A DNA stretch of 64,000 bases from Scatophagus argus (taxonomy: Eukaryota; Chordata; Actinopteri; Scatophagidae): assembly GCF_020382885.2 (NCBI RefSeq), contig NC_058502.1:10753950-10817949 (forward strand), given 5' to 3'. Position 1 is the first letter of the stretch. Every line of letters starts with the position of its first letter. The notes under the pieces are model-generated. The model did not search any database. It saw only the letters and a program-made list of their open reading frames with translations, and was not told where the DNA came from. Below are positions 53,363 through 64,000 of the stretch, in pieces. The translations under genes and the position numbers were made by a program.

Positions 53363-56300
53363 TCAGCAGAAGTACTCATTAGGCTGTCCCTCTATCTTAG
53401 CTGTGGCCTCAGAGTCCAGGCTGGAGCGGGCTGACAGCAGCCTGTTGGACTCCTCTGGGTTCAGTCTGTTCAAATATTCCCCCTCGAGCCCTTTGGCCTT
53501 TGTGCCCGGTGATAGAGTTTCAAAGGTCACATATGAATCTTGAATGTCCTTGGATTTTTTTCCCCAGTACTTCTGAATGCGTCTCTTCAGCGCCCCACAG
53601 CACACGATGACAGTGAGCGGTACCGCGATGATACAGGCCACTGTGATCACAATCACATTGATCAGCTTCTGGGTGCCTGTGGCACTGGCCGCCTCGTCGG
53701 TGGAAAATATGACACACTGCTCCTTCTTGGGGATCAGCCCCCTCACACACACACAGGCAATGTACTTGGTCCTGGGAACCAGCCCTTCGATGGTTATGCG
53801 GTTCTGCCCTGCTCCGACATTGATCTTCCTCATGTCCCTCTCTCCAAACACAGCATACAGCACGCTAAATGCTGTTGTGTTCTTGGCCTTAGGGGCTCTC
53901 CAGTTCAGAGAAATTGTATTGTCTGTGTCCCCCACCACCTTTACTGAGCGAACCACCCTGTCTGGGTCCTGCTGCAGTGATGAGGTGTTGGCTGCCAGGT
54001 TGCTTAGATTAGTCTTCTCTAGATCCAGTAACGCATCTGGATTGGAGGAGGTGGCAGGCCCTGGAGTGGCTCTGTCAGCCAGGCTATAACTGGCTAGTCC
54101 AGGATCAGAACCAAGACCAAGGGAAAGACCTGGGTCCAGGGCAGGCATGGATGAAGGACTGGAGGTTGGAGCCACATACCTGGCCACCAGTTTCTCCTGG
54201 TAAGCAGCTTTACCCATCTGGTTGGGCTTCTTGACTTTAGCCTTCTTGTCATTGCTGGTTTGGTTCCCCTCCGGTTTTGGTGAGTTAGAGACAACGAGAG
54301 AAATGACAGCTTCAGCGTTTCCCGCATAGTTATTGGCCTTGCAGATGTATTTCCCCGAATCACGATAGGACACAGCCGGGACACTGAGGATAGACCAGGT
54401 GATACCCTCCTTTGAGGTTTCCTGCTGGACTGTTATGGCAGAGAGAGGGGAATATGGTCATTACACAATAAAGGACAACATATGAGAAAGACAATTAAAC
54501 TGCAATGTGGCATTTGAGAAATGCTTCCTTTCATAAATCACCAAGCAGGTGATTATACAATATTGCGCTGATCATCATCAGTGTTGCATAACTCACTGTT
54601 GTGGGCACAGCTGTCAGTCAGACTTACAATCTTACTATCTCCACTAGTAGCTTTCTGTTTAATTAACAGCAGCACTAGCAGTGCAGTCAAAAGCATCTTA
54701 CCCCAAGCACAACCCAGAGAAAGAATATTCAATTCAAAGATCTGATGACTCACCTGTTCCATTAAGGACTCGTCCATCCGCCCTGCGCCACGTCAGGTCT
54801 GGGATGGGGACTCCAATGGTCCCACAGCGGAGAAGCACATTGTTCCCAACAGCACTCCGGACTCGTGCCACAGCTGTGTGGATTCGTGGGAGCTGACAGC
54901 GCCGCAACTCTGCATCACTGAACAACACCCCCGATACACTCTCCGGAGCTGAACACCGAAGCCTTGTGTCAATGAATGCCACAGAAAGAGTTGGAAACTT
55001 CTGGAACTGGACCAGGTCATACAGCCGACAGTCACACACCCAGGGGTTGTCATGGAGACCTGAGGATGAGGGTACAAGTGAGGCTACATGAAAAAGACGA
55101 GCGTCCAGCTATGGGCAAAGTGATAGACCAGCCTGCAGATGGCCGGTGTGGATGTTAGGATGTTAATCCTGTAAGAGGATTAACATTTAATTCATAAACT
55201 ACATCATGACCATGACTACGGCAATGATGGAGGTCGTGGTGGTGATGATGGTGATGATGATGATGGTGGTGGTTTTCAGTTTTGCTCTCATTTCATCCTC
55301 CTGTCCTTGACCAAGGCATCGGCCTTTAGAGCTGAACCTGGACCATCTGTCTTTTGCTCCGAGCATGAGGATGAGATAAACTAGTTGAAAATGAACTTTG
55401 TATTTTGATTGTATTGTAAACATGCAGCAACCTACACTGTGCAGTGAGATGGCTTCTTGCACACTTCCACATGAATTTAGACACACATAAACGCTTAAAG
55501 AATCTATTCCAAAATTAAAATTTTGCCATTTGAAAAGGTCATGTATTCTCAATGAAGAACTTTCGTTAAAATTGTTAACACTGTGTTTCAACCCTCGTGT
55601 TTAGCATTTATAAGCACTGCATAAACATTTCAGGACTGGTTTAGAACACACTGTAACGTAGTACTACAACTGTTTTTTCCTATATTGTCATTAATCACTT
55701 ACAGGTGCTCACATGAGGAGCTATGGATGTTGACAAACACATTAATACACACTTATATCCGGTTACGACTACATAACAGTATATTAGAAATCATGTATTA
55801 AATGTTTATAAAGCGCCTAAATGCTCAGTAAAAGGCGTTGGTTGCATTTAAGTATTACCTGATTTTTTTAAAAATGCTAAATATGCTCCAAAAGCATATA
55901 ACTTGTCTAAATACCAATGTGAAAATTTTCTTCACCTACCTCCAACCGTTCTTAACTACACGCATCAAATGTTGTTTTGCTCAACAACTATTTTATCCAT
56001 CTGTTATTCAAGAACTTTGCTTTGCGCAAAATTCATTAACGCACCTTCCTTTACGCGCACTTTGGATATGCCAAATTGAGGGAGACATAAACCGCAGTCT
56101 TAAGATTTTGGGGGAAAGAATACTGGACGTCAGGATGCGCACTGTCCCTTACCAAGTATCATTTTGGAGCTCTCTGGGCCTTGCGCAGGTTTTGCCGCCA
56201 GCCAGGTGGACAGCACTTCTGCCGGCAGGGTCAGCAGGCTGTTGCTGGACAGATCCAGGTAGGTGAGGTTTTTAATGTAAGTGGTTGCCTCCGCTGGCAG

Positions 56301-57221
56301 CGAGGTGAGCTGGTTGTTGTGCAAGTCGAGAAGTCTGAGGCTGGGCATATCCATGAGGGATTCCCAGGGAAAGGCGGTGAGGGCATTCCCGTCCAAACGA
56401 AGCTCTTCAAGGTTGAATAGTCCCCGGAAACTGTCCGAGTTCAAGGCGGACAGCGTGTTGAAGGACATCCACAGGAATTCCAGACTGGAGAGGTAGTTGA
56501 AGGCTTCGCTTGGTATCTGCTGGATGGCTGTCTTCTCAATCCGCAGTTTGGACGTGTCAACAGGGAACCCGACAGGCACAAGAGATATCTCGGGATCATT
56601 GCAAATCACACTCCTAAAAGGTAGATTGATGAATCTGAGTTCACTTCCAATTCACACTTCACAGACTACGCAATTAAGGATATTTTACAAGTAACAACAT
56701 AAAAGAAAAAGGAAAGAATTAATTATACATATGATGAAATTCGCATTAAAGTCTGATGTTTTGAGACAGCATACAAAAATGTCATGAAGTTCACAAGAGG
56801 CAAAAATTCTGTAGCTAAAACTTCAGGAAATAATTCATTCATCCATCCAAACTCACATAAAACGCATAGATGGGGGGGTTGAAAGTGCCTTTCAAAGATA
56901 ATCCTGCATTAAATAAAATTGGACTGGCTTGCACTCCCTGAATTATCTTTTGCACACGTGTTCACCTCTATGCAAACATCTGTCCTCATATCAGGACAAG
57001 ACCTGTCCGTCTCAAAGGATGCGTCTGTGCACACAAACCAGAACACATTGAAGTGTATTTTTTGATATAAAATCATTTTCACTTGGATATCCTCCTTACC
57101 TGGCCTTTGATCCATCACTCAGGTTGTGGTAAAAACAGCTGCATTGTGACGGGCAAGAGCTCACCGTGGAGACGAGTTCACCTGTGGCCACGTAGAGCCC
57201 CAGGAGCAGGACGAGGAACAT
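53363..57221 (-). CDS. lrit1: leucine-rich repeat, Ig-like and transmembrane protein 1
   Basis: Four exons on the minus strand: 57221-57100, 56613-56153, 55059-54754 and 54429-53363, giving 651 aa; human LRIT1 is 623. Seen in order: signal peptide (MFLVLLLGLYVATG), an N-terminal LRR cap (CPSQCSC), leucine-rich repeats at about 65-175, and a C-terminal LRR cap from residue 195 (NPWVCDCRLYDLVQF). An Ig domain is split between exons 3 and 4 and ends YICKANN. A low-complexity Pro/Ser/Leu linker covers about 345-455. FN3 lies at about 457-541 (KNTTAFSVLYAVFG identical to human), the transmembrane helix at about 552-577, and the tail ends in EYFC as in human. Known for the family: LRIT1 is a photoreceptor protein that modulates cone/rod synaptic transmission and associates with mGluR6. 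It is in tandem with lrit2 and divergent from rgr. Confidence 0.95.
55225..55273. repeat. (GAT/GGT)n trinucleotide tract
   Basis: Mixed GATGGT/GATGAT units in intron 2 of lrit1. Confidence 0.8.
55603..55825. repeat. fold-back (MITE-like) element in lrit1 intron 2
   Basis: The left end reads AGCATTTATAAGCACTGCAT, then AAACATTT. The right end on the minus strand reads GAGCATTTAGGCGCTTTATA, then AACATTT. The two ends form an imperfect inverted repeat of about 30 bp. There is no frame inside. Seen directly; not assigned to a named family. Confidence 0.5.
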
Positions 57222-57386
57222 TTTGGCCCACTTTTACGCATACGCAACGTGCCTACATGCGCCCAGTTTGCGCCCACTAAAGTCAAACAGACTTGCCTTT
57301 TTCTCTCATTTACAGGAATATCATCCGCATGGCTTTGTCCCACCGCTTCGCTGTCCCATAGTGATCCGACTGCTATGAGTCCCGAG

Positions 57387-57409
57387 ATAAAAAGGATAGA
57401 CAAGGATTA
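57387..57409 (-). promoter_or_regulatory. candidate lrit1 core promoter: CRX/OTX site plus TATA-like box
   Basis: On the minus strand TAATCC (57409-57404) is followed about 10 bp later by TTTTTAT (57393-57387), some 165 bp upstream of the lrit1 ATG. The order suits a photoreceptor promoter. Transcription start is unknown. Confidence 0.35.
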
Positions 57410-58740
57410 GTGAAAGGACTGGCGTTCTTTTCATTTGGATGCGTATTGCATCCCGGAATCCGATAGGCTGCGCAGAGACGTCCCTATTTATTATCGCAGA
57501 AAAACACTTCCGAAATGGTCATAATCCACTGTGATGTTTGTTTTTTTTATTTTGTTTATTTATTTATTTTTCCCCTCAAATGTGGCTTGTTCATTTGAGC
57601 TTTGCCGTGAATGTTAATCTGTAAGTGGACAGCACTATGTTTTACCACAAGGTGGCCCCTATATCATAGCTTCTGATGTTAACTGTACACAAAACAACCA
57701 CAGTTACAAAGCAAAAAGAGACTGAAAAATAATTTGGGAAAAGAAAATACTGGTGGGGCCTGAACCTCCGAAGAAACAAATCATTTGGCTACCTCAATCA
57801 ACAGGAAACAAAGTAGTGTTTTCTCTGTCAACAAAAAAGTATGGAATGCATGTTCAATCAGTCAAAATCAAAGAGACTCACAGTGGCCTTTGGATTTCAC
57901 CTCAGTAATCTATTTGGACAGAGTCCCACACTATGAGGGTGGAATACCTCCAACTGTAAAGCTTTTGTTTTGTAATGAAGGTAAATACCACATGTATTAT
58001 TTGGCACCTGCTCATGTTTCACCGCACTGAAAGTTCAGTGTTACACTTAGCTGGCTGACTCAAGAGATGGTGAAACACGGACCTTTAATGTGTTTGACCA
58101 ACTTGGCAGCAAGAACCAACTTTAATTCTTAGTAACATTTAACTGTAGAACAAAGTCAAAGAGTTTAGTGTACAACAAAGAAAATAACTAAAGATCATAA
58201 ATGTCATAGAATAATACTGTAACAACAGTGTAATATAGACAAAGAAGTTTACTGCATTTAGAAATCGTGAATATTCTGTCATACTCTCCGTCCCATATGT
58301 GTGTGTGTGCCACATGCTGATATATGAAAGTCTTCCATCCTAAGTAATTGCCCTTTATTTTAGTTTTACTGCATTCTTTAACCTTCTGTAAGAAAACCCC
58401 TTGGAGTCACAGGTTTTTCAGCATGTATGGCTTTAGATCTGTGCAGGTCTGTGCTGAGGCTCTAAACGTGTTGAGCAATCATGTTTCCGCGTGTTGAAAA
58501 CCTTAAACATTCCATATTGCACTGCAAGTAGTTAATCTCATTTACTGAAGCCAATAAAGCCGTCCTTTTACATTGTATAAACCAAAAAACTGGACTTCAG
58601 TGGAGGTGCAATGTCATTCTTAGTGTGCAAAAAGTACTGCTGTGTCATATGGTTTCATTGCTGGAGATGTCAAATTAAACTTTAGAGTTGGCTTCAGTGC
58701 ACAACCGCTTTCAGTATTAAGTCCTCACAAAACATCCAAG

Positions 58741-58781
58741 CATTATTATTATTATTATTATTATCATTATTATTGTTATTA
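58741..58781. repeat. (ATT)n microsatellite
   Basis: About twelve ATT units with one CATT and one GTT interruption. Confidence 0.85.
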
Positions 58782-59381
58782 AGACAGCATTTCTTTACAG
58801 TTTTGGGATATTTTTTTTTCCTTTATTTATTTATTTATTTTGGGGGGGTGTCTTTCTCCAACATCATAAAACAGATGAAAGGTCACAGAATTAGACATCT
58901 GTTTTTAGTAGGACCTATGGTGCCATAACATTAAATGTATTGGATCTTGACTTTTGCTATACAATTTAACACATTTTCACCTATATTTCCCAAGATTCCT
59001 GATCTTATAATCCTGAGACTGAAATAGACTTCGGCCACACAATGTCAGGCTTGTGTCCCCTCGAGCCCTGTGGCATGAAAAGCTGCAAATGATGTCGCAA
59101 TCTAACATGATGAATCCATCTTAGGCTGGGAGTGATGGCTGGATTTCATACACTTTTACACATTTGAACTTGAATTGGAATACAGACTTTTATTGTACAC
59201 CACATTTCCCCACCTCATCACACAGGAGGCTCCAGACTGAATCAAGCTTTTGTTGACACATGTTGTGTCTGGTCCTCCAAAGGGGCAATGTTGTTTTGTC
59301 GTCTATCATTTCAGGCAGATGTTACAGTTGGTTTAATCTCATGAGGTCAGTGTGTTTATCAAAAGTTTTATTCCCTGCAAA

Positions 59382-59438
59382 AAATAAATAAATAAATAAA
59401 TAAAATAATACGTAAAAAAAATAAATAAATAAATAAAT
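59382..59438. repeat. (AAAT)n microsatellite
   Basis: Two blocks of AAAT units separated by a short TAATACGT sequence. Confidence 0.85.
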
Positions 59439-60169
59439 GCTGAGGTATCCAGTCTCACATCCAAAGCAGAGTCCTGCCATAAGGGACTAAGGATTAATAA
59501 AGATAAAGCTCAGCAATGGATATATGGATCCTCTGCAGTGCGACAAGAATCACTTTGTTATTAATATGTGAATGGAAAGGGATGTTAGCACATTTTAGCT
59601 TAATAATGAATAAACTATGCATGAGCTGCAAGGCATAGTACACTGAGAATTTGCATGCAGATAAGAGCATACTCCACATGCCTTTCACATGTGTTCACAT
59701 GTATATTTTTAAACGCTGTGGCCTCTGGGTGTAACATGAATCAAATATACACATAAAAACACGAAGGCTAAGAATAATGTGATGGTTGTCAATTAATAAA
59801 GGGAATCTTTTCTTTTTTGGTTGGAGGGTTTTGTTTTCTTCCTGATTATGAGCGCGGCTCTGATTGGCACTGGACTGAAGCTCTGCAGACACCTGTTGGG
59901 TGTCCTTAAAGCGACGCAGAGCTGTGGGCTGCGTCCAGCGTGTTGTCTCGTCGTTTGACATTAGCCGCGGCTGCATCCTCACCGAGACCACAGACACAAA
60001 GGCTTGTTGTGTAACTAATTGAGGGCTTTACTGTTGCGGTGGTCAAATACGCATTAAGGGTTGCGTTTTGTGTGGTTATGTTCATTAAGACATTCCTGCA
60101 CGGATTGGGGCGACAGAGAGCGCGGGGGATTTACATAATAAAGTGCATGCTTTTCACGTGAAATGCCCC

Positions 60170-60177
60170 TTTAAAAG
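60170..60177 (+). promoter_or_regulatory. TATA-like box upstream of rgr
   Basis: TTTAAAAG 110 bp before the rgr ATG. If functional it would give a leader of about 80 nt. No CRX-type TAATCC core was found in the proximal 200 bp, unlike the three photoreceptor genes. Confidence 0.3.
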
Positions 60178-60279
60178 CGGACTCCCTGCGCTTACACTGA
60201 GGCACATCGTAAAGGATCGGATAGAGAGGAGTGAAAAGTCTGTGACAGCTGCACTTTGTTCAATCAAATCGCCTTCAGG

Positions 60280-63200
60280 ATGGTCTCGTCTTACCCTTTA
60301 CCGGAGGGCTTCTCCGAGTTCGATGTGTTCTCCCTGGGATCCTGTCTGCTGGTGGAAGGTGAGTGTTTTGGTTTTGTTTTGGAAATGAGCCAAATACGTT
60401 GAAGCTACAAGGGCTGTGTAACATTAACCTCTGACAGGACCTGACGCCACCTCGGTTCACTGGCAGACTTATAACATGTTGTATGAGGACGGATCCGCGG
60501 CTTTCTCTTTAAACTCAAACAAATGTGACCTTCGCTTGTTGTCTGCAAGCAAAGAAATGACTGCGATGTTTGAAAAGAGCGTGTTTAGTTGGCTCTCTTT
60601 ATCTTGCAATGTGCGGCATGTGGTGCAACAAGCACTGCTGTGCGCGCTCACTGCCATTCACCGCCGCATACACCGTCCTGATTCAAGATTTTTATTTCTG
60701 CTCCTCCATAAAGGTCTGCTGGGCTTCTTTTTAAACGCGGTGACAATCATCGCTTTCCTCAAAGTGAGAGAGCTGAGGACCCCCAGCAATTTCCTGGTGT
60801 TCAGTTTAGCGATGGCTGATATGGGCATTTCCATGAACGCCACCATCGCCGCTTTCTCCAGCTTCTTGAGGTGAGTGATGTAACCACCCCTCTTTCGTAA
60901 TAAACCGATGTCTGATCACGTGTGGCCAAATGAAACGTAATGAGCAAATAAGGTCAAATAATATTGGCTACCTCTCCTGGAGGTGAATAATCGACACGGG
61001 GCTGCATAATCAATACAGAGAGGATCAATCAGAGATGTAGAGTGAAAGGAAAGGAAAGCGGTCAATATGCTGCCTAAGCCTGTGCCATTATGTGCAGAGG
61101 ATTTTCATGCTGTAATCAGCAGATGAGAGACGCCCTTCATGGGTCCCAGGATTATATATGGATTATATATTGTGATTGTTTATTTTTTTAAATTGTATAG
61201 TCTAAGATCAGCGTGTTGTCCATGATCATAAACTTCATTAATTTAAATTTAATTTTCAATTAATTTACACATCTGTCTCCAGGTACTGGCCTTATGGCTC
61301 TGAAGGATGCCAGACCCACGGTTTCCAGGGCTTTGTGACAGCTCTCGCCAGCATCCACTTTGTAGCGGCCATCGCCTGGGACAGATACCACCAGTACTGC
61401 ACCAGTAAGTTCACACCTGCTAATGCACGGCTGCAGCCAAATGCATTCTCCTTTCCCTCTCACCCACCTACACATGACAATGACAGGTTATTGTTCCTGG
61501 TCTGCAGCTGATCTTAAGACCTTTTGCTATTCAGAGGAGGTCAGCTGATCCACAAGTGGCCCATTGTCTTGTAATTTTACACAGACCCTTGTGACTTTTA
61601 TCCTGTTAAAATTAACAGAGTTGTTATAAGCAGATAAACAAATGGTGCAAAGGCATCAGTGCTAGTAGTAACCCTTGTTTTTTTATGGTATTTCAACACA
61701 GATATAAAATCAGTCCTACTCCTATTCATCGTTAATAGCACGATACCAAGGGAAGAGGAAGGGACTCCTTTGATTTAATATGTTAAAACACTTCAGCAGG
61801 AAGGTGACAAGTGTGAGAAAAACATGTAGTCATATTATTGGAGGTGTTAAGAAAAAAAGCTATCAACGAATATCGAATGACCTTTTTCCCCGTCAGGGAC
61901 AAAGCTACAGTGGAGCAGTGCCATCACTCTGGCTGTGTTTGTCTGGCTCTTCACTGCCTTCTGGTCTGCCATGCCCCTCATTGGCTGGGGAGAGTACGAC
62001 TATGAGCCCCTCAGGACCTGCTGCACTCTGGATTACAGCAAGGGAGACAGGTACAGTATACGAGCAGGTGCCCTCCACCGTGCTATCGAGATAAAGTCAC
62101 ATGTCTTTGCATTCTCTGTCACTGAAGATAGTTCATACTGAGCCCTTGGTGCATTTTTCTCTCCACAGAAACTATGTGTCCTACTTGATCCCAATGAGCA
62201 TCTTCAACATGGCCATCCAGGTGTTTGTTGTCATGTCCTCTTACCAGTCCATTGCACAGAAATTCAAGAAGACTGGGAACCCCAGGGTAAGTAAAAAGAT
62301 GCTAAACTCCAACAACGTTGGACCAGAGGTATAGAGTTATGTAAATGTACACGCTTCAAGGTGGCGTTTTATGTTCATATATCAACAGTGAGACTGATTG
62401 GCTCCATTTTGACGCAACTGCTATAGACCCAAACTCTGAAATTCAAGACACTGGCAGAAAATGTGATCCCCATAAAGACTCTGCTATGAAGTCATCCATT
62501 GGAAGAAATCATAGGGCTTCCCCTTATATTGACATCCATTTCATACCATAATGTAGGAACGACTTCCACATGTGGTCCTTTCTCAGTGTAACAAAACAGA
62601 CTGTGAATGAGGAGCATGCAGGCTGTGACATATATAGGTCATTGCTAGAGGGGGGGAGGGCTGGGCACTTCAGCTGGTAATGTGGATAGTAGCTGGTGCA
62701 CAGTGAAAAGAACAATGAATCTGTGAGTAGCAAGTTCGGTAGTGGAGTTCCTCAGGGGATGAATCAGGTTGCCTCATTTTATGTTGCATAAGCCCATTGC
62801 TCAGTCATCTGCGCTGGCTCTAAACACTTTACAAGGCTGCAGACTGGAGACACCAAGTTCCCACCAGAACAATGAAATTATGTAATGTGCGTAATGTGAT
62901 GTATAGGTAGAAACTGCTCAGTGTGTCAAGCACACAGACATGTGTTCCATAAAAACCTGAACGGATACGATTCTCCAGAGGGAAGTGGTGGGAAGTTGTG
63001 TCTGATGTTGCTAATATATTATATTTATATATATATATAAGAGGCATTCTAAGATATATTATATCTTAGATTAATTGTCTTTTTCAAGTCAGCAGAAAGG
63101 CTTGATCAAACCTTCAGAGCTTTAGCTTGGATTTCAGTGAAGAACACAGAGTTTCCAAAGATATGAAAAATGTTGTGCTGAGTTTGACAGAAATGTGAAT

Positions 63201-63728
63201 AAAATGATGGACTGGACTTGTAGAATAGTTCCATTTCACGGAGAGTGCCGCCAATCCACATGTTAAGGTGCTAAATTTGGCTCTGTATGCTTATCCTCTG
63301 ACTCAGAATAATGTCTGATTTGACCCCTGGATTACAGCCACCTCCCCCTTTACACACTCTATGTTTTCAAGCCGGGCATGAATGATCTTAAGACAGATAC
63401 TGTTTTTCTCCCTTGGACTTCATCCCAGGCATATGACTTGCCCTTGAATAAAGAAAAAAGAAACTCATGACACAAGGCGCCTTCACTCTTTACGGTTGAT
63501 TGGTGACCAATCAATCTGTGTTTTCTTCATTTTTCATTCCTTTCCATATCCATCCCTCCTGATCTGCCTGCCTCGCTCTCTCTATCCTATCTCTCTATCT
63601 ATTCCCCTCTGTAGTTCAATGCCAACACTCCTCTTAAGGCTATGCTGCTCTGCTGGGGCCCCTACGGCATTCTGGCTTTCTATGCTGCCATCGAGAACGC
63701 CAACCTGGTCTCCCCTAAGCTCAGGATG
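60280..63728 (+). CDS. rgr: retinal G-protein-coupled receptor (RGR opsin), 3' truncated by window end
   Basis: Six exons are inside the window: 60280-60358, 60714-60870, 61283-61404, 61897-62050, 62169-62286 and 63615-63728. They code for 248 residues in phase and end at a GTAAGG donor, so the gene continues. RGR is a seven-helix opsin of retinal pigment epithelium and Mueller glia that binds all-trans-retinal and photoisomerises it to the 11-cis form. Seen: helix 1 with Asn34, LAMAD in helix 2, Cys88 and Cys162 (CCTLDYSKGD) as the probable disulfide pair, DRY at 112-114, and CWGPY at 223-227 in helix 6. Human RGR has its retinal lysine at 255. By alignment that residue falls seven positions after the last residue here, in the missing exon. 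Fish have more than one rgr copy; which one is not decided. It is divergent from lrit1. Confidence 0.94.
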
Positions 63729-64000
63729 GTAAGGACAGCCAGTACATAAACTGCACACAAAAAAAACCCTCCACTCTTGTAAGCTGCTCACAGTCACATG
63801 TTGGACATACCGGTACTTACATGTATGTTAAAATATCTTAAATGTCAAAGTTCCTGTGTGTTGAACAGGTTGTGGCAGTAAAAGAAAAGACACTGTGGCA
63901 AACAGAAATACATGTCTCGTCACAAGTGAAACACAGATTGCACAAATCTTCATAGGGATTGTCTCGTTTTCCTCAGTCATGACAAGTATTTGAATTTTGA

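Larger units (their letters stand above)
57480..60120. other. intergenic DNA between divergent lrit1 and rgr
   Basis: No gene is supported. It contains ATT repeats (58741-58781) and AAAT repeats (59382-59438). Both flanking promoters must lie in this interval or at its ends. Confidence 0.5.

Overview
The window is nuclear genomic DNA from a ray-finned fish, most likely a percomorph-type teleost. It is AT-rich, its genes are split by GT-AG introns, it carries many microsatellites, and several stretches match dispersed repeats I remember from teleost genomes. The proteins are clear orthologs of vertebrate genes. The species cannot be named from the sequence. Layout: (1) 1-20.1 kb has no gene I can support, only microsatellites, poly(A) runs, two dispersed-repeat candidates and a few stretches that look conserved but are unproven. 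(2) 20.4-23.5 kb, minus strand: chst3, chondroitin 6-O-sulfotransferase, three coding exons, 441 aa. Its introns hold a decayed Tc1-like transposon end and a fold-back repeat. (3) 25.4-26.05 kb is unusually CpG-rich and may be a promoter. A LINE-tail-like remnant follows it. (4) 32.16-43.84 kb, plus strand: cdhr1, photoreceptor cadherin, 17 exons, 865 aa. A second, homologous transmembrane exon at 42.47-42.67 kb looks like an alternative last exon. (5) 48.43-51.54 kb, minus strand: lrit2, three exons, 573 aa. (6) 53.36-57.22 kb, minus strand: lrit1, four exons, 651 aa. (7) 60.28-63.73 kb, plus strand: rgr, the retinal G-protein-coupled receptor opsin, first six coding exons (248 aa). The last exon, with the retinal-binding lysine, lies beyond the window. 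The order cdhr1-lrit2-lrit1-rgr is the same as on human 10q23 (recalled). The first three act in photoreceptors: cdhr1 at the outer-segment base, the LRIT proteins as LRR-Ig-FN3 membrane proteins of the retina, with LRIT1 tied to photoreceptor synaptic signalling. RGR is an opsin of retinal pigment epithelium and Mueller glia that photoisomerises all-trans-retinal for chromophore supply. chst3 is a Golgi enzyme of matrix glycosaminoglycan synthesis and is not part of the retinal block. All exon boundaries were placed by hand from splice consensus, reading phase and remembered human orthologs. Every coding total except the truncated rgr ends in frame at a stop, and each internal phase is consistent. 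The most interesting observation is the tandemly duplicated transmembrane/tail exon of cdhr1, which has a phase-0 acceptor, its own stop and its own poly(A) signal. It predicts a photoreceptor cadherin with a very short cytoplasmic tail.
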